Shown: in pieces, positions 16,285-24,765 of the stretch
Position numbering within the stretch: position 1 is the stretch's first letter
How the letters are laid out: each line of letters starts with the position of its first letter
Source: JAEUKH01 sp964447205
GTDB lineage: Bacteria > Myxococcota_A > Polyangia > Polyangiales > Ga0077539
Direction of reading: 5' to 3'
Assembly (NCBI GenBank): GCA_964447205.1
Contig: CAYUSB010000024.1
Coordinates: 58,446-122,445 of the forward strand
DNA length: 64,000 nucleotides
Position numbers and translations under genes: made by a program
The notes under the pieces: model-generated
What the model saw: only the letters and a program-made list of their open reading frames with translations
Told to the model about the DNA's origin: nothing
Databases searched by the model: none

Positions 16285-16737
16285 TCAGTACCCGAGGCCG
16301 AGGTCTTGGGCCTCGCGGGTGAGCGCGTCGGCGGCCTCGCGGCAGACAGCGTCGCGTTGCGCCTTGTACGCGAGCACCTCCTCGAGATCGATGCGCGGCG
16401 ATGCCGACCCCGAGAGCGCGCGCAGCGTGCCCGCCTCGACGAGCGCCTCGACGTGGGCCAACGACACGTTGAGCAGGGCCGCGACCTCGACCAACCCGAT
16501 GGGGCGCTGTGCCGAAACGAGCGTCACCGCCTGCCCTTCGGCGAGGTGCCCGAGCATCGTGACGAGCATCTCGACGGCCACGCGCGGCAGCTCGACGCGG
16601 ATGGGCTCGGGGCCCCCTTCGGCTTGGATGGTGACGATCGCGCCATCGCCGTGCAAGGGCCTCTCCCGCAACGTCCGCAGCCCATTGCGCGCGAGGCTGG
16701 CGGTCTCGTCGGAGCCAGGGGTCGATGCTGGAGGCAT
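16285..16737 (-). CDS. Orphan antitoxin-like excisionase-family DNA-binding protein
   Basis: The 150-residue protein ends with the typical layout of antitoxins paired with PIN-domain toxins: a helix-turn-helix PIGLVEVAALLNVSLAHVEALVEAGTL, a short wing SPRIDLEEVLAYKAQRD and a helical toxin-neutralising tail EAADALTREAQDLGLGY. The N-terminal part (about 1-75) is a beta-rich segment (GAIVTIQAEGGPEPIRVELPRVAVEML). In such loci the PIN toxin gene follows directly, but here the gene is followed within 30 bases by the inverted-repeat element. The toxin gene has probably been lost. The start is uncertain. Confidence 0.7.
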   Translation of the reverse strand: MPPASTPGSDETASLARNGLRTLRERPLHGDGAIVTIQAEGGPEPIRVELPRVAVEMLVTMLGHLAEGQAVTLVSAQRPIGLVEVAALLNVSLAHVEALVEAGTLRALSGSASPRIDLEEVLAYKAQRDAVCREAADALTREAQDLGLGY

Positions 16738-16933
16738 GACGTGAGCATGGCCGTCAGGCGCCCGCGACGCAATGGCGCCTGGTTGCCCTCGAGGCTGCGC
16801 ATCCACAGCCGTGCTCCGCCATGCGCCGCGCCCTGCGAAGGCCCCTCCCCCGCGGCGGTGATACCCTCGACCGGGCCCCCCGCACCCAGCATTGACGACC
16901 GCCCCGCGCGGGTGTCTGCTCGCACCCACACCG

Positions 16934-17623
16934 ATGCGACACATCGTTCGTTGGGGGCCTGTCGTGGGACTGATGGCGTGTACGACCGTCCGCCCGCCAC
17001 CCGTCGAGGGGCCGCCCCCGATCGCAGCGCACGCCGCCCCCGAGGGACCCGCCCCGTCCACCGCGGCCGTTCCGTTTTCCCCCCGGGCGGTGTTGGCCCT
17101 CCTGCCCACCGCACCCCCTCCCGCCCCCTGGCACGCAGGCCCAACCCAGGACTACGCCGAGCACGGATCCGGCCTCGGGGTCTCCCTCCGGTACGAGGCC
17201 CCCTTCGGCCACGTCGACCTGTACGTCTACGACGCCGACCAGGCCGACCTGCGCCCTGGCCTCGACGACCTCCGCGCCCGAGAGCAGTTCACCACCGCCC
17301 TCCAGGAGATCGACCTCGCCCGACAGCGCGGCCTCTACGACTCCGCCCAGGTCCTGCAGGCCACCCAGGACAGCCTCCAGGGTGACCCCTGGCTCCACGC
17401 CACCGTGGCCCTCGTACGGCAGGGCGACGCCGTCGAGTCGCACCTCTACCTCCGGGTCGAACACCACCACTTCGTCAAGGTCCGGGCCAGCCTCCCGGCC
17501 CCTGCGACCGACGCGGCCCGGGCGGGGGTCCTCGACCTGGTCGTCGAACGACACCGATCGCTCCTGCGCCTGTTCGGCCCCACCCCGGGACCGTCCACGC
17601 CGCGGAGCCCCACCCGGCTGTAG
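16934..17623 (+). CDS. Lipoprotein of unknown function
   Basis: The 229-residue protein begins MRHIVRWGPVVGLMAC, a short signal with lipobox GLMA-C (Cys16). A Pro-rich spacer follows (RPPPVEGPPPIAAHAAPEGPAP). The remainder mixes beta strands and helices (LGVSLRYEAPFGHVDLYVYDADQADLRPG; HLYLRVEHHHFVKVRASLP) and resembles small secreted proteins that handle an amphipathic ligand, but no family is recognised. It is convergent on the NTF2-like gene. Confidence 0.6.
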   Translation: MRHIVRWGPVVGLMACTTVRPPPVEGPPPIAAHAAPEGPAPSTAAVPFSPRAVLALLPTAPPPAPWHAGPTQDYAEHGSGLGVSLRYEAPFGHVDLYVYDADQADLRPGLDDLRAREQFTTALQEIDLARQRGLYDSAQVLQATQDSLQGDPWLHATVALVRQGDAVESHLYLRVEHHHFVKVRASLPAPATDAARAGVLDLVVERHRSLLRLFGPTPGPSTPRSPTRL

Positions 17624-17637
17624 TCCCCGCGCCGCGA

Positions 17638-18033
17638 TCAGCCCACGGCGGCGAGGTGCTGATGCGTGTCGATCAGGTGCCGCATCGCCGTGACCCGCCC
17701 CGCATCGTCGAGGGTCCAGAGATGAACCTCCACGTCGGAGACGGAGCGCCCCGTGGCCTTCACGACCAGCTCGAGATCGATCACGGCCGCGACCTGATTG
17801 CCCCCGACCAGCAGGTTGCGCACGTTAAACTTCTTGAACTCCAACTGGCTGAGGGTCTCGAAGAACCCGACCACGGCCTGCTTCCCGCGCCGCGGCCGAA
17901 CCCACGGGATGCCATGGTCAACCACGTCGGCGTCCCAGCGCACGTCCTCGTGCAGGACCTCGAGGATGGCCGGGATGTCGCCGCGCCCGAAGGCCGCATA
18001 GATGGACTGGATGATCTCGATGGGCTTGCTCAT
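17638..18033 (-). CDS. SnoaL/NTF2-like family protein
   Basis: The 131-residue protein has the cone-shaped NTF2/SnoaL fold: an N-terminal helix (IEIIQSIYAAFGRGDIPAILEVLHEDVRWD), then strands ending in VHLWTLDDAGRVTAMRHLIDT. Members act as ketosteroid isomerases, polyketide cyclases or ligand-binding proteins; the active-site pattern here is not specific enough to choose. A strong AGGAGGG ribosome site precedes the ATG at 18033. The next gene upstream encodes a LuxR regulator on the same strand. Confidence 0.85.
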   Translation of the reverse strand: MSKPIEIIQSIYAAFGRGDIPAILEVLHEDVRWDADVVDHGIPWVRPRRGKQAVVGFFETLSQLEFKKFNVRNLLVGGNQVAAVIDLELVVKATGRSVSDVEVHLWTLDDAGRVTAMRHLIDTHQHLAAVG

Positions 18034-18149
18034 GGGGGTCCCTCCTGTCGCAGGGTGGAGTGCCGCCGCGCACCCTGCGCAGGCCCCCGCCCCGCCTCTG
18101 GAGGTCACCCTAACCAGCCGTCGGTCCCGCTGCCATAAACGCCCCGAAT

Positions 18150-19214
18150 TCAGGCAGAGGACCGGCCCCATCCCACCGCCGGGACACGCTGCATGAGGAG
18201 GGCCCCCAGCTCCGCGCGCGACGAGACGTCCATCCGCGCGAACACATGGTGCAGGTGGACCCGCACCGTCGCCTCGCGACAGCCCAGGGCCCGAGCGATG
18301 GTGGCGGTGTCCTCGCCCCGCAAGACCCCGCAGGCCACCTCGGCCTGGCGCGCGGTCAACCCCAGACGCACGAGGCACGGAGGGGCCTCGGGGTGCTGCA
18401 CGGGCTCCATCCGAACGACCGTCCGACAGGCTCCGTCGGGCCCCTCCTGCCGCTGGCCCGACACACGATGGAGGACCCCCGTGCGCAGGTCACGGACCGT
18501 CATGGCCCGCGCCCCGGCCCCCTCCGCGGCCACTAGATTACGCACCGTGCCGAGGGCCATGTCCCGGCGCGCCGAGCACTCCCCCGTCGCACGGATCCAG
18601 GCCTCGCCCCCAGGGTCGGCCCACTCCACCGCCCCAGAGGCCCCGAAGACCACCGTGTGGGCGTCCCCCGCCACCGCCAGGTCGGCCTCGGCCCGAACCG
18701 CCGCCAGCATGGCCCCCGCCACATGCGGGGCCAGGGCGTCGAGGAGCCGGACGTGCCACCCGGCGAAGGGACCCGTCCGGGGGTTGCGGGTCAGGGTCAA
18801 CAAGGCGATGGGCCGCCCTCGGAGGCTGCACATCGTCAGGAGCTCGTGCCGATAGCCGAAGGGCAGGAGGTGATGGGCGAAATAGGGGTCGCTCCGCACC
18901 CCCGTCGACACCTCGTCGACCTGCACCGTACGCCGTCCGCTCGCGTAGAAGCGCGCGAGGTCGGCCACGGGCGACACCAGGATCACGTGGTCGAGCAGGA
19001 GCCGGTGGGCGTCCTCGGTCCAGCCCGAGGAGACGCTGTGGATGGGGAGGAGGAGCTCGGGCTCGAGCTCCATGAAACACCACGCGTCGGCCCCGACGAT
19101 GGACGACAGGGCCCCTCCGAGGGCCCCCCGGAGGCTGGCCGAGTCCATCCCCGCCCGACAGAGGGCGCGGACCCGCACGAAGTCAGCGTGCTGCGTGGTG
19201 CTGAGGCGCGGCAT
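18150..19214 (-). CDS. LuxR-type transcriptional regulator
   Basis: The 354-residue protein has a C-terminal LuxR/NarL helix-turn-helix (about 285-345) reading LGLTARQAEVACGVLRGEDTATIARALGCREATVRVHLHHVFARMDV. The N-terminal 270 residues resemble a GAF/PAS-like sensor (FAHHLLPFGYRHELLTMCSLRGRPIALLTLTR) but lack a receiver aspartate, so it is not a response regulator. The ligand is unknown. It is in line with the NTF2-like gene downstream (about 115 bases) and may control it. Confidence 0.88.
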   Translation of the reverse strand: MPRLSTTQHADFVRVRALCRAGMDSASLRGALGGALSSIVGADAWCFMELEPELLLPIHSVSSGWTEDAHRLLLDHVILVSPVADLARFYASGRRTVQVDEVSTGVRSDPYFAHHLLPFGYRHELLTMCSLRGRPIALLTLTRNPRTGPFAGWHVRLLDALAPHVAGAMLAAVRAEADLAVAGDAHTVVFGASGAVEWADPGGEAWIRATGECSARRDMALGTVRNLVAAEGAGARAMTVRDLRTGVLHRVSGQRQEGPDGACRTVVRMEPVQHPEAPPCLVRLGLTARQAEVACGVLRGEDTATIARALGCREATVRVHLHHVFARMDVSSRAELGALLMQRVPAVGWGRSSA

Positions 19215-19256
19215 GCGGAGGGCTCCCGGCGGAGAAGGGTCTGGGACGGGCCCGGG

Positions 19257-19874
19257 TCAGTCGGCGGGCACGGTCCGGTCGAGGGTCATCCGATAGTACT
19301 CGGCCCCGAAGGTCGCAGCGGGGGCGCCCCGGGCCGCGTCGGCCGCCAGGATCCGATCGAGCACGGCCTCCAGCACCTCCAGGCGCGTGGTGAGGCGGTA
19401 GAAGTCGTCCTCAGGCACGGCCCCCTGGGTATCCAGGGCCGCCCGCAAGGACGGAACGTTGTGCTCCGACACCGCGAAGCCCGTCCCGCCCTCCAGGACG
19501 TCGTGCCCCATCAGGGCCTCCCAGGCCATGGTGACGGGGTTGAAGTGCAGGAAACACGGCGAAAACTCCAGCCTCCACGACTCGTACATCTCCGGCGGGC
19601 AATGCCACCGGGCCGGAAACACCCGCCGCACGAGCTCGCCGAAGTAGGCCCCCGCGGCCTGGGCCACCAGCACCTGGAGGGGCTCGTTCTCGACCCGCAC
19701 GGACTGGAGGTAGTGGTCGAGGACAGGCAGGGTCTCGGCCGTGAAGTCCAGGGCCACCCCCGTGGCCCGCTGGACGTACTGAATGCACCCCAGGCACAGC
19801 TCAAGGACGTGAGGCGGAGCATCTTCGAGGGTGGCCTGGGTGTCGAGGCGGCGCAGGGTGTCGGGGGGGGTCAT
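19257..19874 (-). CDS. Conserved-looking hypothetical protein, mostly helical
   Basis: The 205-residue soluble protein starts MTPPDTLRRLDTQATLEDAP. Notable are AAGAYFGELVRRVFPARW, ESWRLEFSPCFLHFNPVTMAWEAL and FYRLTTRLEVLEAVLDRIL. It resembles small helical proteins of myxobacteria in which a Tyr-Phe-Gly-Glu motif contacts an Arg-rich patch. I cannot assign a family. It lies upstream of the LuxR gene on the same strand with 42 bases between, so a shared transcript is likely. Confidence 0.6.
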   Translation of the reverse strand: MTPPDTLRRLDTQATLEDAPPHVLELCLGCIQYVQRATGVALDFTAETLPVLDHYLQSVRVENEPLQVLVAQAAGAYFGELVRRVFPARWHCPPEMYESWRLEFSPCFLHFNPVTMAWEALMGHDVLEGGTGFAVSEHNVPSLRAALDTQGAVPEDDFYRLTTRLEVLEAVLDRILAADAARGAPAATFGAEYYRMTLDRTVPAD

Positions 19875-20002
19875 CGGGGCGATGGGTGTGCCACAGGGGA
19901 CTGGGGGCCGCCAGCCGCAGGGGCCGCACGCAACAAACGGCATCGATGGAATGCTTCCGCGCGGGACCGAAGCCGTGATACCCCCTTGAGGGGAGCGCAA
20001 CG

Positions 20003-22774
20003 ATGAACCCCCAGCGCGGGCGTGAGGGCCCCAACGACCCCCCCTACACCGGCGCCCTCGGCGCCACGCGACGCGAGGTAGCCCACCTGCCCGGCCGCGA
20101 CGGAGCCCTGCGCCGCGTCGAGGTCGTCCGCGGGGTCAACGCCGTCACCGACCCGTCCCTCGCCACCCGGGCCCTCGACGGGTCGCTCCATCGCCTCGGC
20201 GAGACCGAGCTCGCCGTCCCATTTGTCTACCACGACCCGGGGACCCGGCAGTTCGTCCTGGTGGTTCCGCCCTCCCTGGCCCACGAGGAGCTGACCTTGC
20301 GGGCCGACCTCCTGCGCCGCCTCGCCACCGACCCGAGCGACGTCCAGCCCGGGTACGTACGCGAAGCCCGCTCCGTGGTGGGCCCGGCCGGGCTGCGCCG
20401 CTACCTCGAAGAGACCCGCGGCCTCAACGAGCGCACCGACTCCGCCGCCGCCCGCGAAGAGCGCCTGCACAAGCTCTCCCAGGAGCTCTCGCGCCGACAA
20501 GACGAGCTCGAAGCCCTCCATCAGGACCTCTCCCTGCGCGAGCAGGAGCTCGATCAACGCCTCGGCGAGCTCATCTCCCGCGAGGAGTCCCTCGCCAAGG
20601 AGGAGCAGGCGATGCGGGCCAGCATGGCCGCCCTGGCCACCCGCGAGCGGATGCTCAGCGCCCGCGAAGAGGAGACCCGGGGGAGGTCCCCGTCGGTCCC
20701 GCCGCCGCCGCCGGTGTCTGCCCTGCGGGCCCGCACGGTGGTCCCCACGGGCGATCCCTCCCCCGACGACGAGCTCTCCTCCGACCACGTCGAGGAGCTC
20801 GACCCCGACGAGACCACCGGGCGCATCGCCTCGGGGGCTCAAGCTCCCGTCGTAGCCCGCCCCGACCCCATCAGCGACGCCGAGCCCACCACCCTCCTGC
20901 ACACGGCCTCCCTGCAACGCCCGGCCCCCGAGCCCGAAGCCCCCGCGGCCTCCGAACCCGACGCCGAGCTCCACCCCGACGAGGTGGCCATGCTCGCCGA
21001 CGACCCCGGGTCCGAGACCCCTCCCCCCGCGGCCGAGTCGCCCGAAGACGAAGGCTCCCTCAGCGCCGACGAGATCGACCCCCTGCCCGACAGCCTCCTG
21101 CCCGAAGAGGCCGAGCCCGAGCCCGACGCCGACGAAGACGCCTCCCTCGAGGCCACCCCCGAGCCCGACGGCCCCGCCGTGTGGGTAGCCCGCCGGGGCA
21201 GCACCTACGCGGCCGTGGTCGAGGGGGAGGTCCGGGTGTGGTTTCAGGGCTCGCCCGAGCTGGCCCAACGGGCGGGCTCTGGGGGGGTGGTTCCTGTGCT
21301 CCAGTGCGACCCCGACGCCTCGGCCCCGGTGGCCCTCCTCTCCCTCCGCGACGAACGCGACGACCAGCCCCTCGCCCGGGCCGTGCTCGACGTGACCCGC
21401 CCCGACGACCGGGCCGTGCTCGAAGCCCTCGGCCGCGACTTCCGGGTCCGGGCCGAGCTCGTGAGCCCCACCGGCCGGGCCCTCGGGACCTACGCCTTCG
21501 GGGCCCCTGGCGAAGCCATGGCCCAGCACATCCTGGCCCAGCTCACGGCCCGCCCCCCCCTCTCCGACGCGGCCCGCGAAGAGGCCCGGGCCCAACTCCT
21601 CGAGTCCGGGGTGCCATGGCCCGGCGACGACCCGCGCCCCCTCCTCACCGCCGACGAGCAGCTCCTGGCCACGGCCCCCAATGTGCGTGAGGCCCTCGCC
21701 CGGTACGAGCCCTTCCTCGACCGCACCCGCCTCGACCGGGCCTGCATGGCCCTCGGGATCGCCCCCTCCCAGATGGACGCCCTCGGGCGCCGCCTCGTGC
21801 TCGCCGCCCTGCGCTGCGGGGTCGTGCTCTCCCCGACCCTCACCCGCCGGGCCGTCGAGCTCGGCCTCGCCGGCGACGAAAAGGCCCTGGCCACCCGGGC
21901 CCTGACGGCCTTCGCCCGCACGGTCGAGGCCGGCCTCGGACCCATCGGCCGGGCTCCCCTCGACGCCTCCCAGGCCTGGGCCCTCCTCCTGACCTGGGCC
22001 GACCGCACGGGGGCCCCCATCCCCGACAACGTCCGCGAGGCCATCCTGTCGGTGTACGACCCCGACGAGCCGTCCTCCATCGCCCCCCCCGACGGCAGGA
22101 CGGCCCCGAAATCCCACAGCCTGGTTCAGCTCGACGTGGAGGCCCTGACGGGATGGATCGGTCACCCCAAGGTGGGCCACCCCGCCGCCCTCCTCCTGGC
22201 CGACCGCGACGCCCCGAAGCACCTCGGAGCCCTGCGCCGGGCGTTTCTGTACGCCAACGCCGAGGAGGCCACCGCCCTGGCCGCCCGCCTCCTGCCCTAC
22301 GGCGACGCCTTGAGCGACCTATGGGTCGAGCTCCTGGCCGCGCGGCGTCCGGCCCTGCAGCACCTCGCCATCGGGGCCGTCGGAGCCCTCAAGCTGCGCC
22401 GGGCCCTGTCGGCCCTCACCCAGCGGGCCACCACCCCGGACGAACCCGAGTGGCGCCTCGCGGGTTGGGCCGCGGGCGAGGCCGGGTCGGCCCTCGTGCG
22501 GGCGGCCGGGCGCCTCAACGACAGCCCCCCCGAGCGGCTCGCGTGGATGCTCGCCCACGCCGTTCGGGTCGGGGCCAGCCGCGAGCTCGAACGGGCCAGG
22601 ACCGGGGCCGACGCCACCTTCCTCGAAGCGGCCACCCGCGCCCTGTCCCTCCAGGACGACGCCCGCAACTACGACGAAGCCCTTCGCCGGGCCGGCGGGT
22701 ACTCCCCCGCGGAGCGCCTCGCCGGGGCTCTCCTCGCGGCGAGGGCTGGCGGCGACGGCCTTCAGAGCGCATAG
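20003..22774 (+). CDS. Large protein: degenerate CpXC-like domain, coiled coil, acidic linker, helical repeats
   Basis: 923 residues in four parts. Residues about 25-135 follow the outline of the CpXC domain (VNAVTDPSLATRALDGSLHRL..., then VYHDPGTRQFVLVVPP) but lack the zinc-binding Cys pairs. A long coiled coil (about 145-225, rich in REEQ/LSRRQDELE) follows. Next is an acidic, Pro-rich disordered stretch (230-390). The C-terminal 530 residues are helical, with HEAT-like repeats late on (LRRALSALTQRATTPDEPEWRLAGWAAGEAGSAL). A scaffold or adaptor is suggested but the role is unknown. The metallophosphoesterase gene follows 49 bases downstream. Confidence 0.7.
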   Translation: MNPQRGREGPNDPPYTGALGATRREVAHLPGRDGALRRVEVVRGVNAVTDPSLATRALDGSLHRLGETELAVPFVYHDPGTRQFVLVVPPSLAHEELTLRADLLRRLATDPSDVQPGYVREARSVVGPAGLRRYLEETRGLNERTDSAAAREERLHKLSQELSRRQDELEALHQDLSLREQELDQRLGELISREESLAKEEQAMRASMAALATRERMLSAREEETRGRSPSVPPPPPVSALRARTVVPTGDPSPDDELSSDHVEELDPDETTGRIASGAQAPVVARPDPISDAEPTTLLHTASLQRPAPEPEAPAASEPDAELHPDEVAMLADDPGSETPPPAAESPEDEGSLSADEIDPLPDSLLPEEAEPEPDADEDASLEATPEPDGPAVWVARRGSTYAAVVEGEVRVWFQGSPELAQRAGSGGVVPVLQCDPDASAPVALLSLRDERDDQPLARAVLDVTRPDDRAVLEALGRDFRVRAELVSPTGRALGTYAFGAPGEAMAQHILAQLTARPPLSDAAREEARAQLLESGVPWPGDDPRPLLTADEQLLATAPNVREALARYEPFLDRTRLDRACMALGIAPSQMDALGRRLVLAALRCGVVLSPTLTRRAVELGLAGDEKALATRALTAFARTVEAGLGPIGRAPLDASQAWALLLTWADRTGAPIPDNVREAILSVYDPDEPSSIAPPDGRTAPKSHSLVQLDVEALTGWIGHPKVGHPAALLLADRDAPKHLGALRRAFLYANAEEATALAARLLPYGDALSDLWVELLAARRPALQHLAIGAVGALKLRRALSALTQRATTPDEPEWRLAGWAAGEAGSALVRAAGRLNDSPPERLAWMLAHAVRVGASRELERARTGADATFLEAATRALSLQDDARNYDEALRRAGGYSPAERLAGALLAARAGGDGLQSA

Positions 22775-22823
22775 ACTCCTTCTTTATTGTCCTCCCTCGA
22801 AGACTGACAGGTACCCCCACACG

Positions 22824-23567
22824 ATGCGAATCGGCATCTTTAGCGATGTACACGCCAACATCGAGGCCCTCTCGGCCGTGGTCGAGAGCCTCCAACGCGA
22901 GTCCCCCGACGTGCTCGTGTGCCTCGGCGACGTGGTCGGGTACGGGGCCTCCCCGAACGAGTGCGCCGACATCGTCCGCGAGGTCTCGCGGGTGACCATC
23001 CTCGGCAACCACGACGCCGCCGTCGCGGGCCGCATGGACTACAGCTACTACTACGAGGCCGCCCGCAAGGCCCTCGACCTGCACGCCTCGGTCCTCACCC
23101 CCACCAACCTCGCCTGGCTCCGGGGCCTGCCGTACAGCCACCGCCTCGAGGGCACCGAGGTCAACCTCTGCCACGGGTCGCCCGTACGCCTCGAAGACTT
23201 CGAGTACATCTTCGCCCCCGAGCAGGCCCGCGACTGCCTCCCCATCTGGGACGAGCTCGCCCACCTCACCCTCATCGGGCACTCGCACCTCTGCAAGGTG
23301 TTTGAGCTCACCCCCACCGAGGCCATCGAGCTCCACGGCCCGCCCCGCACCTTCACCCTCCGCCCCGACCGGAAGTACATCGTGTCGGTGGGCAGCGTGG
23401 GCCAGCCTCGCGACTACGACAACCGCGCAAGCTTCGTGACGTACGACACCGCCTCGCGGCAGTTCTGCTTCAAGCGGGTGGAGTACGACATCGAGTCCGC
23501 GGCCCAGAAGATCTTCGAGGCCCGCCTCGAGCGCAATTTCGGCCACAGGCTCTTCATCGGCGTGTAA
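22824..23567 (+). CDS. Metallophosphoesterase (calcineurin-like)
   Basis: The 247-residue protein carries the full set of bimetal phosphoesterase motifs: SDVHAN (D-x-H), LGDVVGYGASPNEC (GD), ILGNHDAAV (GNHD) and LIGHSHLCK (GHxH). It belongs to the YfcE/MJ0936-like branch of small phosphodiesterases. The substrate is unknown; cyclic nucleotides or phosphoproteins are possibilities. The TAA stop lies at the edge of a 168-bp inverted-repeat element shared with the convergent luxC-like gene. Confidence 0.93.
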   Translation: MRIGIFSDVHANIEALSAVVESLQRESPDVLVCLGDVVGYGASPNECADIVREVSRVTILGNHDAAVAGRMDYSYYYEAARKALDLHASVLTPTNLAWLRGLPYSHRLEGTEVNLCHGSPVRLEDFEYIFAPEQARDCLPIWDELAHLTLIGHSHLCKVFELTPTEAIELHGPPRTFTLRPDRKYIVSVGSVGQPRDYDNRASFVTYDTASRQFCFKRVEYDIESAAQKIFEARLERNFGHRLFIGV

Positions 23568-23729
23568 ACCACGGCCAGTTTGGGATTCGTGGTTTTCGCA
23601 AGGAGACGCAAGCGCCGCAAGGAAGGCCGACGAAGGCGGGCTGTATGCCCGGCGAGGAGGGCTGACGCCGCAGCGCGCCGCGGATCTGCGGCGAAAACTA
23701 CGGATCCCGAACTGGACGTGGTTTAACCC
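23562..23729. repeat. 168-bp inverted-repeat element, sister to the one at 1884-2046
   Basis: The terminal arms (23562-23599 and 23691-23729) are imperfect inverted repeats of about 38 bases, with matching blocks TTAAACCACG, CCAGTT and GTTTTCGC. The core shares GAGACGCAAGCG, the CGGGCT-N3-TGCCCG hairpin and CGCGGATC with the 1884-2046 element, though the outer arms differ. It spans the stop codons of the two convergent genes. The last 11 codons of the luxC-like gene come from the right arm, so the element has contributed coding sequence. Confidence 0.65.
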
Positions 23730-24765
23730 GCGGCCCCCGGCGGTCTTCGGGTCCGTCAAGGGGAGGGTCTTGCATCGCCCCGGGCGAGACCGTACGTCCG
23801 CGGTACCCCGCAGGCTCCCACCCCGCGACCCCGGAGGTCACGGCCACGCAGCTCAGGTGCTGGGCGTGGGGAGCGAGCAAGGCCGTGGCCTCGGACACAT
23901 CACCCACCCCCCGCACGAGCACGACCCGTCCCCCGGGCGACCCGCGCAACGGCCCCTCCGGCCGCGCGCTCACCACGCCCCCCGCCGTCCGCCACAGGTC
24001 GGCCCCGAGGGCCGCCTCCACCCCCGCCCACTGCATCGCCGCCGCGGCCCGCCCCACGTCGTCGACCCCCCGCGGGAGCCGCGCGGCCAGGGCATCGAGG
24101 GCCGCCCCGAGCCGCCGCCCGAAGCCCACCGGGTCTCCCACCACGATCACCCCCTGGGGCGACAGGCACCCGGACTGATCGTGCAGGGCCACGTCGAGGG
24201 CCAAAGCCTCGGCCACCCGAGGGTCGTCGACCCCCCCAGGGCCCACCAGGGCCATCCCAAACCCGTGCCCGTACCCCACGAAGCCTACCCCTGGGGGCAG
24301 GGCGTCCGCGAGGGTGGCCAGGGTCTCGTCCCGGCCGTAGGCCACCACCTCGGTCATCCCCGCCGAGACCTCGCCCTCCCACATCGACACCGCGGCCCCG
24401 GCCTCCTGCAGCCTGTCCACGAGGCACCGGGTGATCCGGGCCATCGACCGCGACGGCCGCACCCGCACCGCCGCCCCCGCCAACCACGGCAGAACCATCG
24501 CCCGCCACGGGGCCACCGCCACGCTCCGCCCGACGATCACCCCCACCGTTCGGCCCGGCTCCCGCGCGTCCTGGGCGAGGGCCGCCACCGCCTCGGGGGT
24601 GTACCGCGCGAGGGCGAGGTCCCAGACGTAGGTGGCCATCGGGGCCGAGATCCCCGCCTCCACCACCGAGGCCGCCTCCAGGGCCTGTCGGGTGGCGTCC
24701 TCGGGGTCGCGCAGGGAGGCCACTACGCGCCCCAACAGGGCCGCCCGAGACACTGGGTGGCTCAT
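23698..24765 (-). CDS. Acyl-protein reductase, LuxC family
   Basis: The 355-residue protein belongs to the LuxC fatty-acyl reductase family (aldehyde-dehydrogenase-like). The conserved catalytic cysteine is Cys200 in VALHDQSGCLSPQGVIV. A dinucleotide-binding-like segment (PWLAGAAVRVRPSRS) precedes it. LuxC reduces an enzyme-bound acyl thioester to an aldehyde with NADPH. The ATG at 24765 overlaps the luxE-like stop by four bases (ATGA). No luciferase genes are present. The last residues (RVKPRPVRDP) lie in the inverted-repeat arm and look like an acquired tail. Confidence 0.88.
   Translation of the reverse strand: MSHPVSRAALLGRVVASLRDPEDATRQALEAASVVEAGISAPMATYVWDLALARYTPEAVAALAQDAREPGRTVGVIVGRSVAVAPWRAMVLPWLAGAAVRVRPSRSMARITRCLVDRLQEAGAAVSMWEGEVSAGMTEVVAYGRDETLATLADALPPGVGFVGYGHGFGMALVGPGGVDDPRVAEALALDVALHDQSGCLSPQGVIVVGDPVGFGRRLGAALDALAARLPRGVDDVGRAAAAMQWAGVEAALGADLWRTAGGVVSARPEGPLRGSPGGRVVLVRGVGDVSEATALLAPHAQHLSCVAVTSGVAGWEPAGYRGRTVSPGAMQDPPLDGPEDRRGPRVKPRPVRDP

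Noticed and set aside
19871..22222. 783-codon minus-strand open frame antisense to the 923-residue protein
   Set aside because: High GC makes long antisense frames common; composition is Gly/Val/Glu-rich with no domain, and the plus strand has domain structure.
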